A stretch of DNA of 64,000 nt from Immersiella caudata (Eukaryota > Ascomycota > Sordariomycetes > Sordariales > Lasiosphaeriaceae): NCBI GenBank assembly GCA_030512335.1, contig JAULSU010000002.1:3410001-3474000 (forward strand), given 5' to 3'. The notes beneath the pieces are model-generated. The model worked only from the letters and a program-made list of their open reading frames with translations, had not been told where the DNA came from and searched no databases. This document shows positions 33,654 through 44,627 of this stretch, one piece after another. Position numbers and translations under genes: made by a program. Every line of letters begins with the position of its first letter. The first letter of the stretch is position 1.

Positions 33654-35549
33654 TTAGAGCAACCCCGCGTCGTCATCACCAGCATCGTCCGAATATCCCT
33701 CCAAGTCCTGATCTGTTGCCTCCAACCCGGACGAGGACATGAACTTCTCGTCCTTAGCCTCCGCTGTGGTTGTACCATGTCAGTTCGCATGCTCTTCGGG
33801 ACAAGGGGTAAGCAAACATTCGGGTGAGATGGAAACTCACTCTTCCGCTCAACGAGCATGTTCTCCTGCACTTCGCAGTCGGTAAGGACGCAGCCCTCGC
33901 CGATCTCACTCCTCTTGCCCAGAATGCACTTTGTGAGCTTGCAATTCTTGCCCACGACGACACCATCCATCAGGAGGCACTGTATCAGCCTGGCACCCTC
34001 GTTGATCTGACAGTTGGCACCGACGACACATTCCTTGACGGAGGACTTCTCCTGCACCGTGACATTTTCTGCCACGAGGCTGTCCGCTTTGGTGATGGTC
34101 GTGCGCGGCTTGACACCCTCGGGGTACGCAACCTTGCGGACGTGCGCAAACGGCGAGGCCGCCTCGGGTCCGGCTTCCTCAATTGATGGGAGTTTCGCCA
34201 GCTGCAGGGAGACCTGGAGGAGGAGCTGCGATGTATCCACGCGGCGGATGATGGTCGGCGCCGGAGCAGGATTGATGGTTGGCGCTGTTGCGGTGGACGT
34301 CGGCTGCGAGGGATGAATGTAGGCCAACATAGGGGGGACCAAAGATCCACTTGACGGTCCCGCAAGTGTACTTTCGCTCTTCCGGGCTTGTTCAGCTTTG
34401 TCCTTAACTGTTACTGACAGCGTCTGGTTGTTGCCAGTGACTGATTTGCCTGGCGATGGTAGGCCGCCGGTCCCCGTCTTATCGTCTTCCTTGCCGTCAT
34501 CCTTCTGTTCATAACCTAAGATCTCATCGAGTCCGAGCTTGGTGGTTAGACCTTTTTGCCACTCAGCTTTGGCCCACCAGCCGACTACGTCTTCGCCAAT
34601 GGTTTCCAGAGCCTCGTTCTCTCGGACAAACTCCATCACCCAGCGCGGGAAAATGTAGAGGTGGGCATCACGGTGGGTGGTAAGCAGTCGGATGCGAGGG
34701 TGGCTCTCGAGCAACGAAGTCCGTGTGGGGAGTCCAGACTGCTCTTCGACCAGATCCTTCCGGGAGTCTGTAGGCATAGAGTACACAAGTTTTGAGATAT
34801 TGGGGAACAGGGATCCTCTTGGAGCCAGGATCGAAGATGGTGGGAGTGGGACAACGGCCGTGAAGTCTGTCTCCTCCCCCTTGACGGGCGTAGCTGTCTT
34901 TGTCTGGTACCACACTCCCAAGCCGCCGCTGGGTTGGGCGCGGGGTGACTCCGAGTGGGAGAGGAGATCAGCTAGGCTTGCTGACTTGACCATCCATGCT
35001 TGGAGTAGCTTGTCTGCGCCTAGCTCGCAGACCAGGTCACAAGGCAGGACCAAGAAGTCAGATGTGACGAGAGCCTGCACCTCTGGCAGACGCAGAATTT
35101 GAGCGGTGCCGGTGTTCTGATCCAGGCCTTTTGGTGACAGCAGGTCGGCCTTGGGGTACGGCAAGCTGGTCAGAAAGGGGTTTGTGTTCAGCGCGGTAGT
35201 GATAGCTTCTGCGGCTGAAGGGGGGCATATGAGTGTGATGTCTGCAGCGGGGTTAGAAAGCTGGTTCCTGACAATCTGCGGAATGTGATGCCCCTGATGC
35301 AGGTCCCAGACCAAGACCTGATGCATGGGATCATGTGAATCTTGATGTGCGTCGGAGGCTGGACGTACTTGTGATGCCCGCCCGATAGCAGAAGTCGAGC
35401 GGGTACCAGACCATCGGCCTGTTGGCGATGGGGAGGAGAGCCTTGGGGTTCTCATCGGGGTTTGCTGTGAATGTCGGAAAAGAGCTGCCTGGGCCACACA
35501 AGATCAAGGCTTGCAGGCCCGGCGTCGCGATGGTCACAGCGTGGGGCAT
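33654..35549 (-). CDS. GCD1: Translation initiation factor eIF2B subunit gamma
   Basis: Exons on the minus strand are 35549..35369, 35241..33841 and 33763..33654, giving 563 residues. The nucleotidyltransferase-like N-terminus reads LQALILCGPGSSFPTFTANP, then DENPKALLPIANRPMVWYPL, and crosses the first intron to give GITNITLICPPSAAEA. Further conserved parts are TGTAQILRLPEVQALVTSDF, then LVLPCDLV. The C-terminal half has left-handed beta-helix repeats (VTVQEKSSVKECVVGANCQI, GARLIQCLLMDGVVVG, ILGKRSEIGEGCVLTDCEV), and the last exon is acidic. eIF2B is the cytosolic nucleotide exchange factor for eIF2; gamma and epsilon form the catalytic subcomplex. The first intron is 127 bp but bears no resemblance to the introner-like pair. 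The CTAAC branch and CTGCAG acceptor fix its end. Confidence 0.92.
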
Positions 35550-36343
35550 CGCGGGGCCTGCGACTGTGAGTATAGAGGGGTAACTCGATGTGGCTATGCA
35601 ATTGAGCTGTAAGAATTGACATGTAGATCTAACAGCGAGTGAGGAGGTCTGGAGGTGCTGGGGACGATTGTAGTGAGTTTGGCTTGAACTCGAATTATTC
35701 TCTGAAACTTTGAGGCTGTCGTATTTCTTTCACTGACTCACTGATCAATTCAATCAAGCTCTCAAAATCGACCACAGCCGATGCAGGGTTCACAAAGCAC
35801 ACATTGAAGGGCAGATGGCCCGTGCTCGTATGTGGGGTAGTGACGGGCTAATCAAAACGGCGCAGCAACCCCTGTTCGAGGTCCCTCCTTTTGGATCCCC
35901 GGCGTTCTTGGCAGCAGCTCGCACTTGCCCTGCCCGGCCAACCACGCCAACCACCTGCCTTGGTCTCGGGGGTCTGAAAATGGAGCTCGGCCTGTGGAAG
36001 CTGGGGCGTCAACAATCGATCCCAGCCTTCCCGACGTTGTCCAGCTGAACGGCACGGCACCACAACGCATCCACCGCAGACGAACGCAAAGCCACCAACG
36101 AAGACACAAATATACAGCGACCGGAATACGGCCGCTCTTCAAAGTACTCCGGCCATCGCGGACGCGGCGCACGCGGCGGGCCTGCAACACGGAAATTTCC
36201 CGTCGCAAAACCAATGAGAGGCTGGGCTGCCTCAGCCAAACGCGCAGGAGAGTACGGCGACAGCAAGCGTCGCCGCCGAAGCAGCTTTCACGTCCCCCGC
36301 CCCGGTCCCGTGGGCAGTGCGATGCTCGATTTACCGTAAATAA
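35550..36343. promoter_or_regulatory. Divergent promoter region, GCD1 / Peroxin-22-like
   Basis: These 794 bp hold both promoters. No other gene or RNA was recognised, and no specific binding site can be claimed. Confidence 0.45.
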
Positions 36344-37682
36344 ATGTCGTCACCGTATGATCACCGCGGGTCGTCCCGCCGCCGCGGGGTATGGAGCCAC
36401 TGGGTGCCGCTGGTGCTGACCGTTGCTGTTGCGTCGGCCGGCGTCGCTGCCTGGGTATGGAGCCAGCGCAAAGAGGGGGAGCACGAGGACAACGAAGCCG
36501 AGGCCGCTTACCAGGACCTTGACTACGAGAACGCCGACTACGGCGACAACCCGGCCTACGGAGCGAGTCGGGGGCCGGATGGAAGCAAGCCGCCGTCGTA
36601 CGGCGGTGCCGACACTCGAGATATTGCACAAACGCAGAACAACAACCCTGGCTGGGGCGCTCAGATGACAGGCGCATTGCGCCGCACCCCGAGCCCTCAG
36701 CAGTTCTTGGACAGTGCCAAGAAGACTGTTGCTGCAGGCGTGACAGCTGCCGGCGCGGCTGTTGGGACTGCCTTGGCTGCTATTAGGGAGGAGGACAAGA
36801 CTGCTTATGCTGACCATGAGACGTGGTCAGAGGAGGCAGACGCGAAGAAGGAGAGGGCCGCGCCATCTCAGTCCAAGGACGCGAGCAAGCGCCGCAAGAA
36901 GGTCGCGATTGTGGTCTCCGCCGACGGCCATATTGACGATGTTGACTCCGACGGGTATCACGAACACGCGGTGAGTTTTTCAGATATGGCCTGGATGGAA
37001 TCACCGCTAACATTAGACACCAGTCCATCCTTTCTCACATTCCTAAGAACATTGATTTCTCGAAAATCAAGCTGTACGTTCTTATCTACGCGCCGAATCT
37101 CAAGGATACCCCAGTGGCCGCGACTACCAGCACAATACCGCCTCCGTCTCTGAGCTCATCGTTCTCGAACATCGACCACGCACAAGCGCAGACACCAGGA
37201 GACGAAGCCAAGAGTCCTCTGTTAGCATACCTTATCTCTAGGTCCCGTTTTGAACCCGTGCTAACACCTAGGCAAGGGTTACTGCAACTACCGCGGACCC
37301 TGCATACAACGCCATCTACGCGCAGGCTCAGGCTCTCGTAGAGAAGGACAGCATGGTGCTGACTTTTACCACACCAAACGGCCATGCTCACATCCTTCGC
37401 CACATCCAACCTGAGACGATCTATTTGCAGGAGTCACTGTCCGGCGAGAATGGAAGCGTTGTGACGCAGCTGCAGACCTGGCTGCGTCGAGACCTTGTTC
37501 TCGTGGTCGGTGTGGAGAGCGGTGCAGGTGGGCTTGCTGACAGCGAGTCGGAGGCCGAGAAGCCGGGCAAGGAGGTGTGGTGGCATAGGGAAGACCGCGT
37601 GGGGCGGGGAAGGGGGGTGGTGGTAGTTGACGGTCTGCGGGTTCATGATGATTGGCTGCGCCGAATCCAGGGCAAAGAGTAA
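36344..37682 (+). CDS. Membrane-anchored Peroxin-22-like protein
   Basis: Exon 1 is 36344..36970 (209 codons). A 53-bp phase-0 intron (GTGAGT donor, CAG acceptor) leads to exon 2 at 37024. The final exon ends at 37682. The N-terminus has basic residues and one hydrophobic segment (WVPLVLTVAVASAGVAAWVW, about residues 20-39), then an acidic Tyr-rich linker. The C-terminal domain alternates strands and helices (KKVAIVVSADGHID, KIKLYVLIYAPNLKD, YNAIYAQAQALVEKDSMVL, LQTWLRRDLVLVVGV), compatible with the Rossmann-like fold of Pex22, which anchors the ubiquitin-conjugating enzyme Pex4 on peroxisomes. The second intron, between about 37219 and 37296, is unresolved. The in-frame choice is donor GTTAGC with an unusual AAG acceptor, while the better TAG acceptor gives the wrong phase. 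Family assignment is tentative. Confidence 0.6.
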
Positions 37683-38759
37683 GGTAAGAGGAGGCGTGGT
37701 AGGATATCCCTCGTGCTGGTAGCCTGTTTGCTGGTTTTGATGTTTTGACGATCCTGTAATTTCCCTCTACCAAGGCATATAGCTGTAACTTCCCCCAAGT
37801 GACATTGTGTGACTGCTGCGGGAGTAGAACTCAATGACCTACATCGAACAATGATTTCCCCGATGACAAGCCACGAAAATGGCGTGCAAGAGAACATGGA
37901 AATCTAGGCGTGTAACATATCACCTCCACTCCTTTCCGGGAAATTGGGCTAGTCTGGTCACATATCATATATAACCCTGGAACTGAGACAAGTGCCAGCG
38001 ACAGAGCCGCAAAAATTGAGGAGGTGCATCTGCGTTTTCACCAAATCTGTGTGGAAAGAAAGTTTTTTTGCACTATAAAAAAGAAAAGAATAAGAAAAAG
38101 AAAAACTAGTGCACAGCGTATCGGCATTACATGGGCTCTTCTAGTCGTATGCCGAACTGTTATGAATTGAGTGCGCCTGGAGGTGATTTTGGTGTTTGAG
38201 GGTTAAGGGTGTGAGGCTCAAGCGACCACTTGGCATCTAACAATTGTTCGGCCACGTGATGCGGCTCACCTTCAGCTAGGTCCAACCAGCCACGACCCGT
38301 GCTGAAGCGATCCTAACAGGGATCGGATCCTCAAAGAAAACCCCACACGAAGTGTTCCAGGGCCATCAGCTGTCATCGGGACGCCGTCCACCTCGCCATC
38401 ACCGGACATTCGTTCATGAAATAATAAAAAAGGCTGGCTTCGGTACGCAGGACGCAGCATTGGTAGCAGAGGTCTCGTTGGTTGACCTTGGCTCGCTGGA
38501 AGCGACGTCACTGGCGCGCGCAGAAAGTCATCGGCGCTTTTCCCCAACTCAATCTAGACTGTCACGTCTGTCGCGACATCAACCGACCGCACATATTCCA
38601 TCAATCCACGTCCCCCCGCCATCAAATACCCACCATTTCCGCCGATGCCCGACGATAGCGAACCACTGGGTGCACTCTGAGCGCGGAGTTGGAGGATAAA
38701 GCCGGACGCCGGACTCTGTGGAGCGGTGCGCGCCGGCTGCCAACACGAGAGCCGCATCC
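37683..38759. other. Intergenic: Peroxin-22-like 3' flank and SPT20 promoter
   Basis: This stretch is 1.08 kb between plus-strand genes. An A/AG-rich tract lies at 38073-38106. The frame of SPT20 is open back to 38718 but without an ATG. No other gene was recognised. Confidence 0.5.
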
Positions 38760-40347
38760 ATGGCGCCCACCATTACGGCGGCCCAGCCGATGCCGGTCGC
38801 GTCCAAGATTAAACGCCCAATACCTCCAGGCATTCAGACTAATGGAGTAGTCGTATCACAGTCGTCGCCATCCCCGTCTATGTCGGCGAAGCGCGCCCCC
38901 TCCGCTGTCCGCCAGCCCTCAAATCCACCCACCGCCAACGGAGCGAACCCCCCTTCCGCCCGGCCCCCGAACCGGATCCGCCGCGATGCCTCCGGGCAGG
39001 TGCTGGGTCGCGGCCAACGGAGCGCCGGCCTGCGCTCCGCCAGCGCGGTTCCTGACTTCGCCATGTCTCACAACACCGAGCCTCCCCCATATGTCCTCAC
39101 CCAGGAATACATTCTCAGCAAATTCGCAGGCAACCCACCATCCTTAATCGTGCATCTATACAATACCCACTGGCGCTTCGACCAACAGGAGGGTGTCTTC
39201 AATTATAAGTCGCCAATGCGGTTGTTTCTGGACCACGTCAAAACACGTACGGTGCCCCACGAGATGTTGGAGTTCTTCGTTCTCGGCTCAGTTCCATTCT
39301 ACGAGGGCTGCCTCATCGTGCAATTCCACGATCACAAGTCGGTTGCGCAGACGAAGGATGTGGCTAGGCCGTCGTCTGCATCAAGCAAGATGATGCCGTG
39401 CTCCATCCACAACTACACGCCCTACTTAACGCCATCACCATACGCGCCCTACCCGAAGGAGAACCTGGGCACAAGCGGCGATGCTCCACAAGCTACAGCA
39501 GCTGGAGCGTCCGAGAAGACGGCTCAAGAGAAGGACAAGGAGACCATGCCAGCACCGAGTGCCCCAACGGATAACCAAAAGAAGACTCCACCAAAGGCGA
39601 AGATCACGACTGTCGTTCTGTTTCCCACCCAACAAAGTCTGCACGCGGATCTCGCCATCAAGGCTTCCACCCCGCGCGGTTCATCAGAATCCCGGGCAGA
39701 TGGTCTTGCGCCTCCACCAACCCCCCACGGCCCCGTGCCTCCTACGCCAACCGCGGCGAGCATGCCCCCGCCTGCGAAAAAGGCGAAACGAGAACGCATG
39801 GAGCTAGACGGTACGAATATCTATGCTGCGGAAGCTCGGATTTTGCTAGCAACGACAGCACCGTTGGATCTTGAGCCGACCAAGAGCGCTGAAGAGACGA
39901 TTGTGAAGCTTGAGAAGCTGGCCCATCCTGAGCACTCAGAGAAACCGCCACAGCCCAAGTCGCGCAAGAGGACGGTTGCGGAGGTGGCCGCCGACGAGGC
40001 GTTGGCTGCAGATCAGGAGCGGTACATGTTGGTCATGGACGAACGTTTGTCCTCAAAAGTTGCCGGTGCATCGAATGGCGGAGCTGGGGCGGACGGTGAT
40101 GGTCAGGCCGCAACCACGGCCTGGGAGCCTAGATTCGAAAGATTCAAGCTCATCGCGGACATTAAACGCGAGCACGAAGAAAAGAAGGAACGGGACCGCG
40201 CCGAGCGAGCTGAGAAGGAGCGGCAACTGCAACTTCAAAAGCTGCAGCAAGCCCAACAGGCCCAACAGGCCCAACAAGCTCAACAGGCCCAACAAGAACA
40301 GCTTATCGCGCAGCAGAGACAAGCAGAGGAGCAGCGGCAGAGGCAGG

Positions 40348-40381
<34 letters not shown>

Positions 40382-41933
40382 GCAACTACAGCAGCAACAG
40401 CAACAGCGCCAGCAGGAAGCCCAACGTCAGGAAGCCCAACGGCGGGCTATGCAACAGCAGGCTCAAGTCCAGGCTCAGGCGCAAGCTCAGGCTCAGGCGC
40501 AGGCACATCAGCAGGCACAAGCCCAGGCGCAAGCCCAGGCGCAGGCTCAGGCCCACCAGGCGCAGGCTCAGGCCCACCAGGCGCAGGCTCAGGCGCAAGC
40601 ACAAGCTCAGGCACAAGCACAAGCTCAGGCACAAGCCCAGGCTCAGCAAGGTCAAACGCCACACGCACATCCTGCACAGAACAGTCCAATACCGAACAAT
40701 ATACCCAACGGTCTACCTCAGGCCCAGGCGCGCTTCCCGCAAGTGTCTCAGCCGTCGGCCTCATCACCCATCGTTCGCCAAAATACCCCTCAGACGGTAT
40801 CGTCGCCCATGGTTCCTGGGGTGGCCATGCAGCACTCGAACTCGAATATGGGTGGAAGCCCCCCACGACCGCCGTCGACAGTTCAGAACGGTATGGGCGT
40901 GCCCATGGCCCCCAGCATGTCAGCACGCGGCAGCCAGCAGAGCCATCCGGGTGGGACACCAAGAGTCCCGAACGCGACGCCGAACAACATGATGCAGACG
41001 ACGCCGATAAGCCGACCGCAAGTCGTGCCGACGCCGCGGATGACACAAGCAAGCCCGCCGCCAAACGCCATGATGACACCGACGTCCCAGCAGATGGGAG
41101 GCATGGTGATGATGAACAACCAGGGCGTGCAGATGGCTGGTCAACAACAAAACTTCCAGACCCAGCAGGCAGCACAAATTGCGGCCCAGCAGCGCATCAT
41201 GCAACAGCGGCAACAGATGGCGCAGATGCAGCAGACTGGAATGATGGCCAATACTCCCATGGCTCAGCAAGCTATGTTGCAGCAGCGAATGCTCCAGCAG
41301 CAGTTGCTCCAACAGCAACAGCAACGTGGTCAAGTTATGGGCCAACCTACACAAGCGCAGTTGTCCCAAGCCCAACTTGTGTATCAGCAGCAGCTCAACA
41401 ATATGCAACAACAGCAGCAGCAACACAACATGGGCCAGATGCAGAACCAGCAGAACATGGCCCTCCAGCGGCAGATGGCTGCTGCTGCCGCCGCCGCCGC
41501 CAGTCAAGGGCAAGGCATGATGGCCGGTGGTGGCGGCGGTTTGACCCCCGTCCAGCTGGCGCAGATGCAGCAGATGGCGCAGATGCAACAGATGCAACAG
41601 ATGCAACAACAGCAGGCTCAGCGGCAACAACAGGTCCAGCAGGCCCAGCAGGAGCAGCACAACCAGCAACAAGCACAACTGTCGCAGATCGCAGTCTCGA
41701 ATCTCCAAGTCCAGCAGCAGATTCGCAACACAACCAACGCATTGTTCAGTAAGAACTTGCCAGCGTTTGCAGCGCGGTATCCGGGCGGCACCATGAACGC
41801 CATCCCACCAGAAGATCTGGATAATTTCAAGAAGCAATGCCACATGAGCGCCAGAAACACGGTCCTCGGAGCGTTGCGAACCCAAGGGATCGGTGGGCAG
41901 AACATGCAGCAGATGATGGGGCAGGGGATGTAG
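38760..41933 (+). CDS. SPT20: SAGA complex subunit Spt20
   Basis: A single exon of 1,057 residues starts at the first ATG. Residues 109-240 carry the Spt20 domain: PPPYVLTQEYILSKFAGNPP, SLIVHLYNTHWRFDQQEG, PHEMLEFFVLGSVPFYEGCL and SIHNYTPYLTPSPYAPYPKE. Spt20 holds together the SAGA histone acetyltransferase coactivator in the nucleus. The rest is disordered: a coiled, charged segment near residue 480, poly-Gln, a long Gln-Ala repeat, then Met/Gln-rich and Ala/Gly tracts. A compact C-terminal segment (LFSKNLPAFAARYPGG, then DNFKKQCHMSARNTVL) follows. The frame ends at a TAG (41931-41933), after which the same frame stays open for 41 more codons. That extension is treated as a finding. Confidence 0.9.
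40220..40660 (+). repeat. CAG/CAA and CAGGCN coding repeats in SPT20
   Basis: Trinucleotide CAG/CAA repeats (about 40340-40410) encode poly-Gln. A hexanucleotide CARGCN-type array (about 40459-40650) encodes alternating Gln-Ala with a few His. The codons are mixed, so the array is not a fresh perfect expansion, but parts such as CAGGCGCAGGCTCAGGCCCA recur exactly. Confidence 0.8.
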
Positions 41934-42059
41934 AACGTCCAGAACCCGGCGGAACGTAGAGTTCCGGAAGATATTTGGGAAAAGATGATGGTGCAAGGTG
42001 ACGAGGTCGCGGAGCAATTCTGGCGGCTGAAGCAAGCCTTGAAAGTATGGGAATGGTAG
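41934..42059 (+). other. In-frame coding-like extension after the SPT20 stop codon
   Basis: Directly after the TAG, the same frame reads 41 sense codons to a second TAG. It includes PAERRVPEDIWEKMMVQGDE and VAEQFWRLKQALKVWEW. The amphipathic, Trp-containing sequence looks like genuine protein. No phase-compatible intron with good sites would remove the stop. Confidence 0.5.
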
Positions 42060-42852
42060 GCATCACGGGCTCGTCTTTCTGTTCGATGCTACCAGAGTGG
42101 GCATATTGCTTTATATATACCCTGGGAAATAAAGGGGCTGCTGGGGTTTTGGCATTTTTTGGGACCTGAGGTTTGGGCGATCGGTGCTGTTCAAGTTTGA
42201 CCATTGGGAGTTCGGCGCTTTGTTCATGGTTCGGATGGTGCCTTCTCTGGAAAAGGCGGCCGCATTGCCTGAGCGATTGCTTTTTCTGTTTGGACGGATG
42301 ACATAAAGGGGGCTGTATCATAGTCATGTAATCAGCAGGAATACCCAAGCAACATTCTTACAACATGAAGCTTCTGCTTCCTGACGAGGCCTGAGATTTT
42401 CGTTTCACTGAGTACCTGTTGATGCACGGTTAACTCAATATCACATGACCCCTTCTAGGAGTCACGCGTTGCACGGGCCAGGCATTCCCAGTTAGCCCAA
42501 TCTGATGACGGAATCACTTGCGAGGTCTAGCGAGGTCACTTTGGCACCTGCAACAGTTCTTTGCCCATCTAGCAGACCATCTTAGAGGCAGCTAATTTTT
42601 CTTTTCTCTCTCTTCCGGTACCTGCCCACAAACCCAATACGTCTATTCGGCTTCTGTTGCTTTTACTTCCATCCGGGATTTGTTCTTTTTCTTCGTCTAC
42701 GCTCCTTTACTTGCTCAACATTGAAAAGCCTGGCGGTTGCACCTATTCTCAAGGTTGTCCGCGAGACTTTCCACCCAACACACCTTGCCGAGGACGGCGC
42801 AATAGGCTTCACTTCGTACACAACACAAACACCCCCACAGCAGCAACACACG
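42060..42852. other. Intergenic: SPT20 3' flank and ATG27 promoter
   Basis: This is a 793-bp gap between two plus-strand genes. The last 250 bp are CT-rich, typical of a fungal leader. The ATG27 frame is open upstream to about 42721 without an in-frame ATG. No other feature was recognised. Confidence 0.5.
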
Positions 42853-44037
42853 ATGCGTCCACTGTCGCTCTCCCTGCTGGCAACAGCCGCCTCCATCGCC
42901 GCCGCCGCAGATTCACAACGACCCAAACTCGACTGCAAAGCCCTCCAAATCGACTCCCACACTTACGACTTCTCCGCCCTCAATGGCCCACATACCGTTG
43001 TCACTACCGAGTTTGCTCCGCCTAGCTATTACAACCGCACGTACACCATCGATTTGTGCGCGCCGCTCGTGCGCAAGGGGGATGTCGATGCGAGATTCAA
43101 GTGTCCTGAGGGGACGAACGTGTGCGCGATCAAACACCACTGGGATGCGGAGAAGAAGAAGTCGGAGGCGGTCGAGGAAGTGATTCCGATTGCGGGGAAG
43201 TTTGGGGAGAAGGAGTTAACGTGGGAGGGGGCGAGGCTGAAGACGGAGAAGGAGGGTGAGGCTGGGGGCGTGAAGATTACGTTACGGGGTGGCAAGTGGG
43301 AGGGGAGGGAGCAAAAGGCGATTGTGGAGATGAGGTGTAAGAAGGGGGTGGCGGGGACGGAGGGGGAGTGGGAGGGAGAGGATGAGTATGTGAAAGGGAA
43401 GAGGGCCGCAGAGGAGGAGAAGAAGGAAGAGGGGCATAACAAGGACGGAGATGGGTTCGGGTTTGCGGAGAAGCAGTTGAAGAAGGAGGGTGCGGCGTTG
43501 ATTTGGGAGGGGTATAAGAGGGAGGGAGAGGTTGATACGTTGTTTTTGACGTGGAACACGGAGCATGCGTGCGAGAAGGCGGTGGAGGACAAGCCGCCGG
43601 CGGATGAAAGCCGTCATTGGGGTTTCTTTACGTGGCTGGTTGTTCTGTGAGTATTGTCCTCTGGGTTGCAAGTTGACGAAAGGTGTTGGCTGACTTTGAG
43701 GCCACAGTGTGTTTTTGGCGGTCGCTGCGTACCTCATCTTCGGGTCTTGGTTGAACTACAACCGCTACGGAGCGCGGGGGTGGGACCTTCTTCCTCATGG
43801 CGACACACTGCGGGATATCCCCTATCTGCTTAAGGACTGGACGCGTAGGGTACTCGTAAGTGGGATTTGGAGCGATTTTCTTCCCCTTTTGTCTCTGTTT
43901 CAGTTATCTTGGGAGCAAAACGCTCTCGAGGCTCCCGAGACAATGGAAAATTCCCTAAAAAGGAGATAATGAGCTGATATTTGCCACAGAATACAGTGCA
44001 ATCGAGCGGAAGCCGAGGTGGGTACTCGGCTGTTTAG
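42853..44037 (+). CDS. ATG27: Autophagy-related membrane protein Atg27, hosting an introner-like intron
   Basis: Exons are 42853..43646, 43708..43855 and 43990..44037, giving 329 residues. A signal peptide (MRPLSLSLLATAASIAAAAD) is followed by a Cys-containing lumenal domain (LDCKALQIDSHTYDFSALNG, YNRTYTIDLCAPL, CPEGTNVCAIKHHW) of the Atg27/mannose-6-phosphate-receptor-like type. A transmembrane helix (FFTWLVVLVFLAVAAYLIFG) spans the first intron. The cytosolic tail ends NTVQSSGSRGGYSAV, with the Tyr sorting motif typical of the family. Atg27 cycles between the Golgi, vacuole and Atg9 vesicles and supports Atg9 traffic. A Glu/Lys-rich insert lies in the lumenal part. The second intron (134 bp, phase 0), which separates the last 15 codons, is the second introner-like copy. 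Confidence 0.9.
43856..43989 (+). mobile_element. Introner-like element, copy B (intron)
   Basis: This 134-bp phase-0 intron starts GTAAGTGG and ends GCCACAG, inserted before the last 15 codons of ATG27. It is the near-copy of the intron at 3428..3563. The 3' segment AGATAATGAGCTGATATTTG is identical in both. Its hairpin arms are TCTTGGGAGC at 43907-43916 and GCTCCCGAGA at 43931-43940. They pair fully if one G-U pair is allowed, where copy A has G-C, so the fold is preserved despite sequence change. No clear target-site duplication is visible. Confidence 0.85.
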
Positions 44038-44627
44038 GAGGATGCCGGGGAAGTGGAGAGTGGTGTCCGTAGATGATCCGGGGACACTTGCATGCATAGA
44101 CAGGGTTGCGCGCTGTTTGTTTGAGGTTGACGAAACCGCCCTAGGTATATAATCCTGCGTTGGGAGAGTCTTGATTGGAGATGGACGGCGTTATGGTTGA
44201 GCCTCGGACTAGTTCTAGCGAACCTGTATGAATAATCAATCTGTAAATGGCCCGCAGTGCGATCCGAGATGCCGAGATCTGGCTGTCACATGCTGCCGGC
44301 GCGCTGCAGCGACCCGAGACCCCCACTGCAACCGTTGTAACCACCAGCTCTGGACGCATCCCTTTACCTAAGTGAGAATCAACCGTACCTCTGCTGAGAG
44401 GATCCAGTGAAAAGAATCCAAGTGAGAGTTGAAGTGGGCGTGAATCCTAGAGAGTAGGTGCAATTCCCTCACCGGCTGTCTCTCCAAGCCGAGGCACTAC
44501 CACTTCTAGCCACCAGCTAACGATTCAAACAATCAGTCTACTACATCCCACCATCTCAAGCCTGCGTCGCTCACCTCACTTCACTCTCCAACAGCCAAAA
44601 TAGCGATTTCTTAACACAACCTCCAAA
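44038..44627. other. Intergenic: ATG27 3' flank and hydratase promoter
   Basis: This is a 590-bp gap between two plus-strand genes. The last 150 bp before the next ATG are pyrimidine- and CA-rich. No other feature was recognised. Confidence 0.5.

Noticed and set aside
35242..35368. The 127-bp GCD1 intron as a third introner-like copy
   Set aside because: Its length is similar, but it shares neither the 5' nor 3' consensus nor the hairpin of the pair.
40447..41175. 242-residue antisense frame opposite the Gln-Ala array
   Set aside because: This is a low-complexity shadow of the hexanucleotide repeat.
40920..42035. 371-residue open frame antisense to SPT20, rich in Leu and His
   Set aside because: It mirrors the CAG/CAA repeats of SPT20. 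It has no domain of its own, while the sense strand has the conserved Spt20 domain.
41880..42060. A spliced intron that would remove the SPT20 UAG (donor GTGGGC near 41892)
   Set aside because: Phase-compatible acceptors lack a branch site or would be GAAG. No ordinary intron fits.
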